64,000 bases of DNA from Flavobacterium sp. ACN6 (GCF_002304005.1 NZ_MRCQ01000005.1:284013-348012); one strand, 5' to 3'. Counted from the first letter of the stretch, positions 17,320-26,790 are shown. The notes: generated from the letters alone by a model not told the origin. Made by a program: numbers and translations.

Positions 17320-17886
17320 ATGGAAGAACTTACTCATATCAAATCAATTATCGGAATCATTCTGGGTTTAAGTTTAACGCATCTTATCAAAGGATCTGTA
17401 ATTTTTATTCAACATCCAGGGCGTAAGAAATTTTATTTTGTGCATGCGCTGTGGGTGTTTTATGTTTTTTTAATGCTGATTCATTTTTGGTGGTGGGAGT
17501 TTAATCTTAAATTAATTCATGAATGGTATTTTGCAGATTATTTCTTTATTATCTGTTATATTTTGATTTATTATCTGCTCTGCGCCATTCTTTATCCAGA
17601 CGATTTAGTAGAGTATACAGGTTATGAAGATTATTTTTATTCCAGAAAGAAGTGGTTTTTTTCTATTTTGGCCATAAGCTTCGCTGCCGATATAATTGAT
17701 ACCGCAATTAAAGGAGGAGATTATTTTTTATACAATCAAACCGAATATTTTGTTCGTGTTGTAAGCCACATTATTTTATGTTTTGTGGCAATAAAAGTCG
17801 ATAATAAAAGGTTTCATATTATTTTAGTACTGCTTTTTATTATTTACGAACTCTCTTATATTCTGAGATTGTTTAATGTTGAATAA
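17320..17886 (+). CDS. Multi-spanning membrane protein of unknown function
   Basis: 188 residues with about six hydrophobic helices (e.g. IIGIILGLSLTHLIKGSVIF, FYFVHALWVFYVFLMLIHFW, FFIICYILIYYLLCAIL, FHIILVLLFIIYELSYIL). Loops are rich in Tyr, Trp and His. No transporter or enzyme signature is visible. It lies 27 bases before the patatin-like gene on the same strand, so they may be co-transcribed. Function unknown. Confidence 0.75.
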   Translation: MEELTHIKSIIGIILGLSLTHLIKGSVIFIQHPGRKKFYFVHALWVFYVFLMLIHFWWWEFNLKLIHEWYFADYFFIICYILIYYLLCAILYPDDLVEYTGYEDYFYSRKKWFFSILAISFAADIIDTAIKGGDYFLYNQTEYFVRVVSHIILCFVAIKVDNKRFHIILVLLFIIYELSYILRLFNVE

Positions 17887-17913
17887 AATGATGAAAATTA
17901 AATTGCATTTAGA

Positions 17914-19464
17914 ATGAAAATTAAACTTTCCATAGTACTCTTTCTTTTGTTTTTAAACAAAGGAGTGGGGCAGAACAAAATAAATCTATTCTCAGAAATC
18001 AATTACAATTCAATTCCTGCGATAAATTTAAGCGAATATAAATCGGTTCAGGAACGTGATTCACGATTTCAAAATCCGAATATTGCGTTGGGAGTCGGAA
18101 TTTCTGGCGGCGGATCGAGAGCACAGTTTTTTAGTATGGGCGTTCTTTTAGGATTGGAAGAAGTTCAGGAAGAAAGTTCCAAACGCAATTTTTTAAATGA
18201 AATTGATTATTTCTCTACCGTTTCTGGAGGCTGTTATTCGGCGGGATATTATTTAACAATATTGAAAAATAAACTGCAATACGATAATTGTACTTTCAAT
18301 TAATTTTATTTCTCTAAAGCAGATGCCTTTAAATCGGAAGTAAATAAATCGGCGACACTTTTCTCTCTTTTAAATAACAGCAGAAACGAAAAAGGAGAAA
18401 AAATCTCTATGGCACAGCGGCTGGATTTAGAAGTTTTGCAATACGACAGCTCGAATCCTGAAAATCAGAATAAGTTTAAAAACCAAATGCGCTTAGCTGA
18501 TTTCTTTGTTCCGAAAGACAGTAAAAAAACTCCAGAATTACCCATGATGGTGGCCAACGGAACTGCCTATAACAATGGAGAACGATTTCCTTTTATGCCG
18601 CATATAATTCGGGCATTAAAAATCAATTCGTCTTTGGCTCCCAATAAAGCATCAATTCCGCTTGACGAAAACCTAATTAACAACGGATATGATTTCCCTC
18701 TTACGTATGCTATTACGGCGAGTTCTGCTTTTCCAGGTGTTCTTCCCAAAACAAAATTCGGAATCAAAAATCAGGATAAAATTTTGTGTGTGATTGATGG
18801 CGGCGCTTCAGATAATATGGGTTATGAAACTTTGATTGAACTGCTTCATAACGACTCGAAAGTGAAAGACAAAAACAAAAAAGCACTTTTTATAGATTGT
18901 TTAGGCCAAGGTAAAAAAGCACCTTTTATAAATGATGAAAAAATCAGATTGATTTCCTTGTTAGAAACGGCTTCATTATATACCGTTCAAACCCGATACA
19001 TGACTTTTGAGAGAGATGTCGAAAATGTACTGGAACGCTATAAAATTCCAACTTCAAATTATCAGGTTATTGGATTTACCACTTTGCGAAATCATTTGTC
19101 AGATCTAAAAAAAGATCAGCAATACGAAGATTTGGTTACGCAGTTAAAAAACACCGATGACGAAGCGGCAAGCTGGCTGAAGGTTCATGATGATTTTAGA
19201 AATCTGTTAATTGCTAAATTTGGAGCTGAAAGTTTTAAAAAAGACAAAAATGGCGAATTGCAGCTTTCAAGTTTAGAAAAAGAAAAGTTTAAAGATTTTG
19301 GTGCCAGCGAGCTTTTAATGCTTTATGAATATTCGTCACACGTAGAAACCAAACTCAAAATTACACCCGAAGAAAAAGAAATGTTATTGCTTTCCGGGCG
19401 TTTTGCAGCGTATTTAAAAACAAAGGAACTGAAAGAATTATTAGCAGAAAATAAGGGCTTGTAG
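17914..19464 (+). pseudogene. Secreted patatin-like phospholipase, interrupted by an in-frame stop
   Basis: A single reading frame of 516 codons plus stop is broken once, by TAA at 18301-18303 (codon 130); reading resumes in the same frame with FYFSKADAFKSEVNKS. The first part has a signal peptide (MKIKLSIVLFLLFLNKGVGQ), the glycine-rich oxyanion motif GVGISGGGSRAQF and the Ser motif STVSGGCYSAGYY. The second part has the catalytic DGG box (VIDGGASDNMGYE). Patatin enzymes use that Ser-Asp dyad to deacylate lipids, so the two halves carry one catalytic residue each and neither alone should work. It may be a recent nonsense mutation, a sequencing error or, less likely, stop readthrough. An internal start at ATG 18409 would give 351 residues lacking the Ser. 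Confidence 0.85.
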
Positions 19465-19465
19465 A

Positions 19466-19915
19466 TTACTGTTCAAAAACAATCTTTTTTGTTGTCTTTG
19501 CTATTTTTATAATGTCATAAGGTCTGGATAATCTAGAAGTAAGATCTCCGTTTTTCAATTTTTCTATTTCGACAATTATAGTATTGCGGTTTTCTGTAAT
19601 TCCAACAACATCTACTGAGTGTCCGCCGCTTCCTTGTGTTCTATCAATAATTACAATGATTTGATATTGGCTGAAATCAATATTCGTTTCTTTAAAATCT
19701 TTGGTTAAATTATTTACTGCATCCATTTCAGTCAATAATTTATTCCAAGTTGCAGTATCTTTAATTATTAAATGCCTTTGGGCTACACTTTCGTCATTAG
19801 GAAAAGAATCTCCCTTACCAACCACAGAAAACTGCACATCAGACTGAGGTAAATCGTCATTTTCACAGCTTGTTAAAGCAAGTAAAAGAGCGAAAATTAG
19901 TAAAATATGTTTCAT
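19466..19915 (-). CDS. PrcB-like lipoprotein
   Basis: 149 residues with a lipoprotein signal (MKHILLIFALLLALTSCEN; lipobox LTSC), so it is membrane anchored. The C-terminal half has the PrcB signature strand-Gly pattern (YQIIVIIDRTQGSGGHSVDV followed by KIAKTTKKIVF). The family is named for a subunit of the treponemal PrcB-PrtP protease complex, but most bacterial members have no known partner. It is convergent with the broken patatin gene, one base apart, with no terminator between. Confidence 0.7.
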   Translation of the reverse strand: MKHILLIFALLLALTSCENDDLPQSDVQFSVVGKGDSFPNDESVAQRHLIIKDTATWNKLLTEMDAVNNLTKDFKETNIDFSQYQIIVIIDRTQGSGGHSVDVVGITENRNTIIVEIEKLKNGDLTSRLSRPYDIIKIAKTTKKIVFEQ

Positions 19916-20139
19916 GACTTTTGGTTTTGGTTGGAAGAACGATAAAGCACTGCTTATTTAATAGATGCTTTTTTTGTAAAAGGTTGCTTAAAGTTAGTTA
20001 AAATTTTTATGCATCATTCTTATTTATAACGTAAATTTTCATTAAAAATTGCAATAAGTTAAAGGAATGTCGTAAAAATATATTTTTTATAAAAATAGTG
20101 TTCAGAATTTATATTACGATTTCTAATTTTAATAAAATT

Positions 20140-20268
20140 AATTGCGTCCAGCTTTAGCTGGAGGTTTTGTTATCGATCGTCAAATAGGCTTTAGCCGAAG
20201 TGTATTATTTGGCTAAAGCCCTTTATGAAGCAATATTTTTTGATCTCCAGCTAAAGCTGGACGCAATT
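20140..20268. repeat. 129-bp inverted-repeat element (MITE-like)
   Basis: The outer arms are a perfect 24-bp inverted repeat (20140-20163 and 20245-20268; core GTCCAGCTTTAGCTGGA). Inside lies a second pair, GGCTTTAGCC (20187-20196) and GGCTAAAGCC (20211-20220). No coding capacity. It dominates the 534-base spacer 19916-20449, which otherwise has no gene. Confidence 0.75.
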
Positions 20269-20311
20269 CAAAGATTTAGATTTTTAAATTTTTCACTTTC
20301 GAAGCTAAAAC

Positions 20312-20344
20312 ACCTTTGTCAAAGTTTCAAACTTTGAAAAAGGT
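20312..20344. repeat. 33-bp dispersed palindrome, copy 1
   Basis: ACCTTTGTCAAAGTTT, one central base, then a reverse complement with one mismatch. The same 33-bp unit, perfectly paired, is at 30139-30171. Confidence 0.75.
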
Positions 20345-20449
20345 TTCTGTGGTTAAGGAAAATACGAAACAAGTTTTGATTGGAATAAAGTATTTCTTTT
20401 CTCCAATATTTTACCCGAAATTTGCAAATCAATCTCAAAACAAATTCAA

Positions 20450-20989
20450 ATGGAATTCGGTAAAATCATCATTTCAGAAACTGCGGCAAAAAGCGAAAAT
20501 CCGCAAGACGTTGTTAATTCAAATATTTCGGTAATTAATTTAATGCGCGAAGAAAAAATAGACGACGATTTGATTCACGAAGATGCGTTGATGAGTTACT
20601 ACTTGGATTTTTACACCTCAAAATATACCGAAGGAAATTTTTCAAAATTCGTGTACGATTCTGGCTGGAATAAAGAACTTAATGAATTAATTGAAGAAGG
20701 TTTGGCCTTAATTGGAGCCGAAAAACATTTGGCTTTATTTCAGGAACAAAGTAGAAAACTGCGTTTACAAAGCAATATTAAATTGGGTAAGTTCCTGCAG
20801 GGAAAATTCGACGTTCCAAATCCGTTTCGTGATCTTCTGAATAATAATGATTATTTTGAATTGGATGAAAATCTGGTTGAATTAAATGCATCGTTTTTAA
20901 AATCGCATCCGGATACAGAAGTACTTTCTGTTGAAGAGATGTTCTCGGCTTTAGAAGAATTTGTTGGGCATGAAATAAAAAGAGATTAA
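20450..20989 (+). CDS. DMP19-like (DUF4375-type) protein
   Basis: 179 residues, strongly acidic, cytoplasmic. The central part (HEDALMSYYLDFYTSKYTEG, then FSKFVYDSGW, ELNELIEEGLALIGAEKHLALF) fits the helical DMP19/DUF4375 pattern, in which a [FY] helix with GxxxxF is followed by an Ala-rich helix. DMP19 of Neisseria is a DNA-mimic protein that titrates a repressor; here the acidic surface agrees with that idea but does not prove it. It starts at ATG 20450 after the repeat-filled spacer. Confidence 0.6.
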   Translation: MEFGKIIISETAAKSENPQDVVNSNISVINLMREEKIDDDLIHEDALMSYYLDFYTSKYTEGNFSKFVYDSGWNKELNELIEEGLALIGAEKHLALFQEQSRKLRLQSNIKLGKFLQGKFDVPNPFRDLLNNNDYFELDENLVELNASFLKSHPDTEVLSVEEMFSALEEFVGHEIKRD

Positions 20990-21083
20990 ATTATCTAAAG
21001 GGCTGTTTTAATTGGAATTTTTATTGTTTTAGGAAATAGGTTTTGAAATTTTAATTTTCTTAGTATGAATTGTAAGAAAATTA

Positions 21084-21091
21084 TATATTTG
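21084..21091 (+). promoter_or_regulatory. -7 box before the lipoprotein gene
   Basis: TATATTTG, an exact TAnnTTTG match. No TTG lies at a good distance. It falls inside the longer reading frame that begins at 21065, which argues for the later start at 21125. Confidence 0.45.
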
Positions 21092-21124
21092 GAGCACCCT
21101 AAATCTTCTAAACAAATAATGCCT

Positions 21125-22045
21125 ATGAAAAAATGTATTCTCTTAAGCGGCGTTTTATTGTCCTTGATCGCCTGCGGAAAAAGTGAAAAGAGTATAAACA
21201 AAACAGAAATTCAGAATCAAGAACTGCTTTCTCAAACAGAATCAAATACTGATTTAAACAGCAAACCGCTAAAAAAACTCATTTTCAAAAATCTGGATGA
21301 CATAAAAGATTCGGAAGAATTAAATCTGCCATTACTTTCTAAAGTCGCTTCCAACCTAAAAATTAAATATTCAAACATTAAAATAGACGAAACGAGTTCT
21401 ATTAACTATGACGATAAAACTGCTTTTTTTGTTCTAACAACTGTAGAGCGTAATAAAAAGAGCCACAAAGCGGAAGGTTATGAAAATTTGGGAAATTATT
21501 TTCAGCGTAAATATTTATTTGTAAACAGAGAAGACGGATGCATTATTGCAGAAGAATTTGATGCTAATTTAGGTTATTATGATAATGAATCAATCCGTTT
21601 TTCTAAATCACATATTTTAAAAGATTTAGTTTATTTAAACGAAAATACTCCGGCAATTGCTTTTTACACAGAAGCCAGCGCAAGCAGTAGAATTGTATTG
21701 TATTCCGAGCGAAAATTTACATTGGTAACTTTAGCCGAAAACGAAATTAAAAAAGTTTTATACGGATATCCAATTCGAATGACAAATGGAGATTCTAACG
21801 GAGGCAATACGTACCAAATAGAAACTTTGGAAACCGGTTTAAGTTTTGGAGATCATAAAACAAATGGTTTTTTCGATTTAATCATAACCAAAAACTTTTC
21901 GTACGAAGAAGCATTTGAAAGTGATTCTGAAAATAATTTAGCTGAAGAAACGAATCTGAAAACCAAAAAAGAATCGGAGAAAATAAAGTTTAACGGCAGG
22001 GAATATGCTTTTCATAGAGATGACAGGCATCGTTTTCTGGAGTAA
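21125..22045 (+). CDS. Lipoprotein of unknown function
   Basis: 306 residues from ATG 21125 (MKKCILLSGVLLSLIACGKS; lipobox LIAC). An upstream in-frame ATG at 21065 would bury the signal peptide and precede the -7 box, so I rejected it. The mature part begins with a Ser/Asn/Glu linker, then an alpha/beta region (FFVLTTVERNKK, SSRIVLYSERKF, ETLETGLSFGDHKTNGFFDL). No family recognised. It is followed by a terminator hairpin. Confidence 0.75.
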   Translation: MKKCILLSGVLLSLIACGKSEKSINKTEIQNQELLSQTESNTDLNSKPLKKLIFKNLDDIKDSEELNLPLLSKVASNLKIKYSNIKIDETSSINYDDKTAFFVLTTVERNKKSHKAEGYENLGNYFQRKYLFVNREDGCIIAEEFDANLGYYDNESIRFSKSHILKDLVYLNENTPAIAFYTEASASSRIVLYSERKFTLVTLAENEIKKVLYGYPIRMTNGDSNGGNTYQIETLETGLSFGDHKTNGFFDLIITKNFSYEEAFESDSENNLAEETNLKTKKESEKIKFNGREYAFHRDDRHRFLE

Positions 22046-22069
22046 AATTTATAAATCTCAACTAATACC

Positions 22070-22092
22070 AAGAGCACTTTTTTAGTGCTTTT
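22070..22092 (+). terminator. Short terminator hairpin
   Basis: A 9-bp stem with one G-U pair around AGCACT (22073-22078) and AGTGCT (22084-22089), with only four trailing T. Weak but correctly placed after the lipoprotein gene. Confidence 0.5.
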
Positions 22093-22136
22093 GCTGTTTC
22101 TGGGAGATTTGAGTTTTCCTTGTAAACTTTGTCCTA

Positions 22137-22163
22137 TTGTTAACAAACATTTCCTTAAATTTG
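22137..22163 (+). promoter_or_regulatory. Probable serS promoter
   Basis: TTG at 22137-22139, 16 bases, TAAATTTG at 22156-22163, an exact TAnnTTTG box about 40 bases before serS. Confidence 0.5.
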
Positions 22164-22203
22164 CTTCCGTTATAAAAAATACAATAGTTATAAAAATCAA
22201 GCT

Positions 22204-23475
22204 ATGTTACAAATTGCATTTATTAGAGAAAATCAAGAGAAAGTAATCAAAGCTTTAGCAAAACGAAATATCGATGCTAAAAGCGTTGTTGAAGAAGTGG
22301 TTCAATTAGACGAAAATCGTCGTGCTGCACAGGTAGAATTAGACAATACTTTATCAGAATCTAATAAATTGTCCAAAGATATTGGTGAATTGATGAAAGC
22401 TGGTGAGAAAGCAAAAGCAGCAATCCTAAAAGAAAAAACAGTTTCGCTAAAAGAAAAGAGTAAAGAACTAAGCGAGAAAGCAGAAGCTTTGGCGGTTGAG
22501 TTAACGAATAAATTATACACATTACCAAATCTTCCAGCAGATATCGTTCCTGAAGGAAAAACTCCAGATGACAATTTGAATGTTTTTCAAGAAGGAGATA
22601 TTCCAGTTTTACATGAAGGCGCACAGCCTCATTGGGAATTGGTAAAGAAATACGATATTATCGATTTTGAATTGGGTGTAAAAATCACTGGAGCTGGATT
22701 TCCTGTTTACAAAGGAAAAGGAGCAAAATTACAGCGTGCCTTAATCAATTATTTTTTAGATAAAAACACTGCCGCAGGATATAATGAAGTTCAGGTGCCT
22801 CATTTGGTAAATGAAGCTTCTGGTTTTGGAACAGGACAATTGCCAGATAAAGAAGGGCAGATGTACCATTCTACAATTGACGATTTATATTTGATTCCAA
22901 CGGCTGAGGTTCCAGTTACGAATTTATTCCGTGATGTAATTTTAAACGAAAGCGATCTGCCGGTTTTACATACTGCTTATACGCCTTGTTTCCGTCGTGA
23001 AGCGGGTTCTTACGGAGCGCACGTACGCGGATTAAATCGTTTGCATCAATTTGACAAAGTAGAAATTGTACGTGTTGAACATCCTGAAAAGTCTTATGAA
23101 GCACTTGACGGAATGGTAGAACATGTAAAAGATATTTTAAAAGAATTAAAACTGCCATACAGAGTTTTACGTCTTTGCGGAGGCGATATGGGATTCACAT
23201 CTGCTTTAACGTATGATTTTGAAGTATTTTCTACAGCACAAGACCGCTGGTTAGAAATTAGTTCTGTTTCTAACTTTGAAACTTTCCAGGCAAATCGCTT
23301 GAAATTACGTTTCAAAGACAAAGATGGAAAAAATCAATTGGCACATACCCTTAACGGAAGTTCATTAGCGCTTCCTAGAGTTTTAGCCGGAATTATTGAA
23401 AACTACCAAACTCCAGAAGGAATCGTAATTCCAGAAGTTTTACGCCCTTACTGCGGATTTGATATTATAAACTAG
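22204..23475 (+). CDS. serS: Seryl-tRNA synthetase
   Basis: 423 residues, standard for bacterial SerRS. Residues 1-110 form the long antiparallel coiled-coil tRNA-binding arm (Lys/Glu rich). Class II motif 2 is visible as PCFRREAGSYGAHVRGLNRLHQF and motif 3 as LNGSSLALPRVLAGIIEN near the C-terminus. The TAEVP segment (LIPTAEVPVTNL) binds seryl-adenylate. It charges tRNA-Ser. It has its own promoter, and a repeat-filled spacer separates it from lgt. Confidence 0.98.
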   Translation: MLQIAFIRENQEKVIKALAKRNIDAKSVVEEVVQLDENRRAAQVELDNTLSESNKLSKDIGELMKAGEKAKAAILKEKTVSLKEKSKELSEKAEALAVELTNKLYTLPNLPADIVPEGKTPDDNLNVFQEGDIPVLHEGAQPHWELVKKYDIIDFELGVKITGAGFPVYKGKGAKLQRALINYFLDKNTAAGYNEVQVPHLVNEASGFGTGQLPDKEGQMYHSTIDDLYLIPTAEVPVTNLFRDVILNESDLPVLHTAYTPCFRREAGSYGAHVRGLNRLHQFDKVEIVRVEHPEKSYEALDGMVEHVKDILKELKLPYRVLRLCGGDMGFTSALTYDFEVFSTAQDRWLEISSVSNFETFQANRLKLRFKDKDGKNQLAHTLNGSSLALPRVLAGIIENYQTPEGIVIPEVLRPYCGFDIIN

Positions 23476-23479
23476 TTTT

Positions 23480-23564
23480 TTAGTTTTCAGTCGCAGTTTT
23501 CGGTCTCAGTTAGATACTGGACTGAAAACTGCGACTGCGACTGAAAACTGAAAACTGCGACTAA
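23480..23564. repeat. Dispersed CAGT-word repeat cluster
   Basis: Several overlapping copies of GACTGAAAACTGCGACTG-type words, partly inverted (AGTTTTCAGTCGCAGTTTTC near the left end). The same words recur at 24381-24530 and near 26.8 kb. Confidence 0.7.
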
Positions 23565-24407
23565 ATGATGGATGGAATATTAAACTGGAACGTAGATCCT
23601 GTTATTTTCTGGATTACAGATAGTTTTCCTTTAAAATATTACGGAGCTCTTTTTGCCAGCGGACTTCTTCTAGGATTTTATATTGTTAGAAATATCTATA
23701 AAAAAGAAAATCTTTCGCTGGACAATCTCGACACTTTACTTATTTATGTAATTGTTGGAACCGTTCTTGGCGCGAGATTAGGACATTGCTTTTTTTATGA
23801 AGCAGATTATTTTCTAAAGCATCCGATAGAAATTCTTTTACCAATCCAGAAAATAAAAGGTTCTTATGAATTTGTGGGCTACCAAGGATTAGCAAGTCAT
23901 GGCGGTTCGATAGGAGTTATTACAGCAATGATTTTATATTGCCGCAGATACAAAGTAAAATTCTTAGGCCTTTTAGATAAAATGGCAGTTGCAGTTCCTG
24001 TAACCGGTACATTTATCAGATTGGGAAATTTTATGAATTCTGAAATCTACGGAAAACCAACCAATGGAAATTGGGGAGTTGTTTTTCAAAGAGATGATTT
24101 AATTCCCAGACATCCAACGCAACTGTATGAAGCATTTGCTTATTTATTGATCTTCGGGATTTTGTTTTACATGTACAAATCGGAAAAAATTAGAAATGCA
24201 CAAGGATTAATCTTTGGAACTTTCTTAACTTTATTATTCTCAGCTCGATTTATAATTGAATTTTTCAAAGAAAATCAAGAGAGTTTTGAAAATAATATGC
24301 TGATTAATATGGGGCAGATTTTAAGTATTCCGTTTATTGTAATTGGTTTAGCCTTGATAATTTGGAAAAATAAAAAAGTCACAGTTTACAGTGGCAGTTT
24401 ACAGTAA
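23565..24407 (+). CDS. lgt: Prolipoprotein diacylglyceryl transferase
   Basis: 280 residues with about seven membrane helices. The Lgt signature appears as GARLGHCFFYE and YQGLASHGGSIGV (HGG box), followed by GNFMNSEIYGKP and RHPTQLYEA. Lgt attaches diacylglyceryl to the lipobox Cys of prelipoproteins at the inner membrane, the first step for the many lipoproteins encoded here. The last residues (KVTVYSGSLQ) are encoded by the CAGT-word repeat that fills the downstream spacer, so the C-terminus has been extended or replaced by repeat sequence. Confidence 0.96.
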   Translation: MMDGILNWNVDPVIFWITDSFPLKYYGALFASGLLLGFYIVRNIYKKENLSLDNLDTLLIYVIVGTVLGARLGHCFFYEADYFLKHPIEILLPIQKIKGSYEFVGYQGLASHGGSIGVITAMILYCRRYKVKFLGLLDKMAVAVPVTGTFIRLGNFMNSEIYGKPTNGNWGVVFQRDDLIPRHPTQLYEAFAYLLIFGILFYMYKSEKIRNAQGLIFGTFLTLLFSARFIIEFFKENQESFENNMLINMGQILSIPFIVIGLALIIWKNKKVTVYSGSLQ

Positions 24408-24530
24408 CTGACTGAAAACTAAAAAAAGTCACAGTGGACAGTGACAGTTTGCAGTAACTGAAAAAAAGTCACAGTTTACAGTCACAGTTTACAGTTTGTA
24501 AGACTGAAAACGGCGACTGCGACTGAAAAC
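24381..24530. repeat. GTCACAGTTTACAGT repeat cluster overlapping the lgt 3' end
   Basis: At least five copies of GTCACAGTTTACAGT or close variants in about 150 bases (e.g. 24378, 24427, 24470, 24482), then GACTGCGACTGAAAACT words. The first copies are translated as the lgt C-terminus. Confidence 0.75.
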
Positions 24531-24545
24531 TAAATAAAAGGCAGT

Positions 24546-26327
24546 ATGAAAAACATATTGATTTATATCGTTTTATTGTGTTCTGGTTTTGCATTTAGTC
24601 AAAACGAGCAGCTGGCTCAATATTACTACGATAAAGGGGATTTCGATAAAGCTAAAATCAGCTACGAAGAACTTTTAAAAAGTGCGCCTTCTAATACGCA
24701 GTATTTTTTAAGAACAGTCGATTGTTATCAGCAGTTACAGCAGTTTACAAATGCTGAAAAAGCAATTCAAGACCGTTACAATCGTTATAAACAAGGTGTT
24801 TTTTTAGTTGAGTTAGGATATAACTTTCAACTGCAGAAAAATGATTCGAAAGCCAAAAATTATTACGAACAGGCAATTGAAAAAATAAAAATAAATCCGA
24901 ATGATGTTTACGGCGTTGCTAATTCATTCGAGAAAAAAGTATTGTTGGAATATGCTTTAAAAGCGTACCAAACCGCAATGCAGATTCAGCCGAACTTCAA
25001 TTTCAATTTTCAAATCGGAATGCTCTACGGACAATTAGGAAAAACCGATCAAATGATCGATTTATTATTGACAGAATCTTTTACAAATCCGCAAAATACC
25101 AATCTGATCCAAACGCAGCTTTCTCGATTTATGAATGGAGAAACAGATAATACGGCTTTTAAAGATGCAATGCGAAAAGCATTAATTCTTAAAACCCAAA
25201 AAGATCAGGACGTTTTCTGGAATCATTATTTAAGCTGGTTTTATGTACAGCAGAAAGAATTCGGAAAAGCTTTTATTCAAGAAAAAGCAATTTACAAACG
25301 CGAACCCGAATCGTTGATGAGTATCGTCAATCTGAGTCAGTTTGCAATGAATGAAGACGATGATGAAACTGCTGTAGAAATTCTAAATTTTATTCTTCAA
25401 AATACCAAAGATTTAGATTTATTGATTCAATCTAACGCCTATTTAATGCAGATTAAGATTGATAATGCTCAGGAAAAAGATTATCCCGCTATCCATCAGG
25501 AATTACAGCAGTTACTGGCAACTTACGAAATCAATCCTTTTACCTTATCTTTGCAGCTGATTCAAGCGCATTTTCTGGCTTTCAATTTGAAAAAAACAGA
25601 AGAAGGAAAGGCAGTTGTCAAAAAGGCTTTAGAATTAAATTTAAACGAATATCAAAAGGCCGATGCCAAAATGGAGCTGGCAGATATTTTACTTTTAGAA
25701 GAAAAATACAATCAGGCACTTATTTATTATTCGCAGATTCAATTGGATTTAAAGAATGATGTAATGGCGCACGAAGCCAGTTTAAAAGCGGCAAAAACCA
25801 GTTATTACAAAGGCGATTTTGAATGGGCGAATAAACAGTTTAAAGAATTAAAAGCGGCCAATACGCAGTTAATTGCCAACGACGCACTAGAATATTTTCT
25901 ATTAATTAATGATAACACCGCTGCAGATTCTACTCAAGTCGCTTTGAAGCAGTTTGCAAAAGGAGATTTTTTAATTTATCAGAATAAAAAACAAGACGCC
26001 ATAACGCAGTTTCAGAATATTTTAAAAACCTTTAAGGGACAAGAAATAGAAGCTGTAACATTATTGCGTTTAGGGAAAGTCTATGAAAGTCAGAAAGATT
26101 TTGCTTCGGCTTTAAGCCAATACCAGCAGATTATTGACAATCACAGTGACGGAATCTACGTAGACGAAGCACTATTTTTCTCAGCCGAAATTTACAATGA
26201 CGAATTGAAAGAGGTAGAAAAAGCAAAACCACTTTATGAAAAGGTAATTTTTAATCATCAAGACAGTATTTACTTTGTCGATGCCAGAAAAAAATACCGC
26301 GAATTAAGAGGAGATAAGAATTTGTAG
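24546..26327 (+). CDS. Exported tetratricopeptide-repeat protein
   Basis: 593 residues with signal peptide MKNILIYIVLLCSGFAFSQ. The rest is almost entirely helical with recurring TPR-like pairs: YYDKGDFDKAKISYEELLKS near residue 28, then GKVYESQKDFASALSQYQQI and AEIYNDELKEVEKAKPLYEK near the end. It is probably a periplasmic or outer-membrane scaffold, similar to the TPR proteins found in flavobacterial envelope complexes, but the partner is unknown. Confidence 0.85.
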   Translation: MKNILIYIVLLCSGFAFSQNEQLAQYYYDKGDFDKAKISYEELLKSAPSNTQYFLRTVDCYQQLQQFTNAEKAIQDRYNRYKQGVFLVELGYNFQLQKNDSKAKNYYEQAIEKIKINPNDVYGVANSFEKKVLLEYALKAYQTAMQIQPNFNFNFQIGMLYGQLGKTDQMIDLLLTESFTNPQNTNLIQTQLSRFMNGETDNTAFKDAMRKALILKTQKDQDVFWNHYLSWFYVQQKEFGKAFIQEKAIYKREPESLMSIVNLSQFAMNEDDDETAVEILNFILQNTKDLDLLIQSNAYLMQIKIDNAQEKDYPAIHQELQQLLATYEINPFTLSLQLIQAHFLAFNLKKTEEGKAVVKKALELNLNEYQKADAKMELADILLLEEKYNQALIYYSQIQLDLKNDVMAHEASLKAAKTSYYKGDFEWANKQFKELKAANTQLIANDALEYFLLINDNTAADSTQVALKQFAKGDFLIYQNKKQDAITQFQNILKTFKGQEIEAVTLLRLGKVYESQKDFASALSQYQQIIDNHSDGIYVDEALFFSAEIYNDELKEVEKAKPLYEKVIFNHQDSIYFVDARKKYRELRGDKNL

Positions 26328-26337
26328 TTTGGTTTAA

Positions 26338-26475
26338 TCGGTTAAACGTTTAACCGAATAACCAATTAAACAATTAAACAAAAAGAATTAGTAATACGAT
26401 GATTCAATAAAGGATTTAAGAGCCTAAAATAAAAACTTAGAACCTTAACGCCTTAGAATCTCAGAACCTTAGAAA
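26338..26475. repeat. Spacer with a 20-bp palindrome and TTAGAACC words
   Basis: TCGGTTAAACGTTTAACCGA (26338-26357) is a perfect palindrome. It is followed by words such as CTTAGAACCTTA and CTCAGAACCTTAG near 26438-26473 that recur inverted in the spacer at 38.4 kb. No gene here. Confidence 0.55.
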
Positions 26476-26478
26476 AAA

Positions 26479-26790
26479 ATGATTATTTACAACGTTACCA
26501 CAAACATACACGAAAGCGTTCACGACCAATGGTTAAAATGGATGCAGGAAAAACATATACCAGAAATATTGGCTACTCAAAAATTTTCATCGGCACGAAT
26601 TGTAAAAGTTTTGGTTGAAGAAGAAATGGGCGGTATTACTTATTCTGTACAATATGTAACCGACAGCAAAGAAACTCTAGATAAGTTTTATATCGAAGAT
26701 GAACCAGAATTTCACAGAGAAGCTTTAGGTTTATTTGCAGATAAAATGCTTTCTTTTAGAACAGAATTAGAAGTTATTTCGGAACACTAG
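26479..26790 (+). CDS. DUF4286 family protein
   Basis: 103 residues, no signal peptide. The sequence MIIYNVTTNIHESVHDQWLK, HIPEILATQKF and YSVQYVTDSKETLDKFY matches the small ferredoxin-like DUF4286 proteins widespread in Bacteroidota. The fold is that of an alpha/beta dimeric barrel; function unknown. It lies before rsmA, separated by a 163-base spacer that contains the rsmA promoter. Confidence 0.85.
   Translation: MIIYNVTTNIHESVHDQWLKWMQEKHIPEILATQKFSSARIVKVLVEEEMGGITYSVQYVTDSKETLDKFYIEDEPEFHREALGLFADKMLSFRTELEVISEH

Noticed and set aside
17914..19464. A CBASS-type patatin effector
   Set aside because: The protein has a signal peptide and no cyclase gene is nearby, so a defence role is not supported.
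20316..20534. A 72-codon plus-strand frame
   Set aside because: It begins in the 33-bp palindrome and overlaps the better supported DMP19-like gene in another frame.
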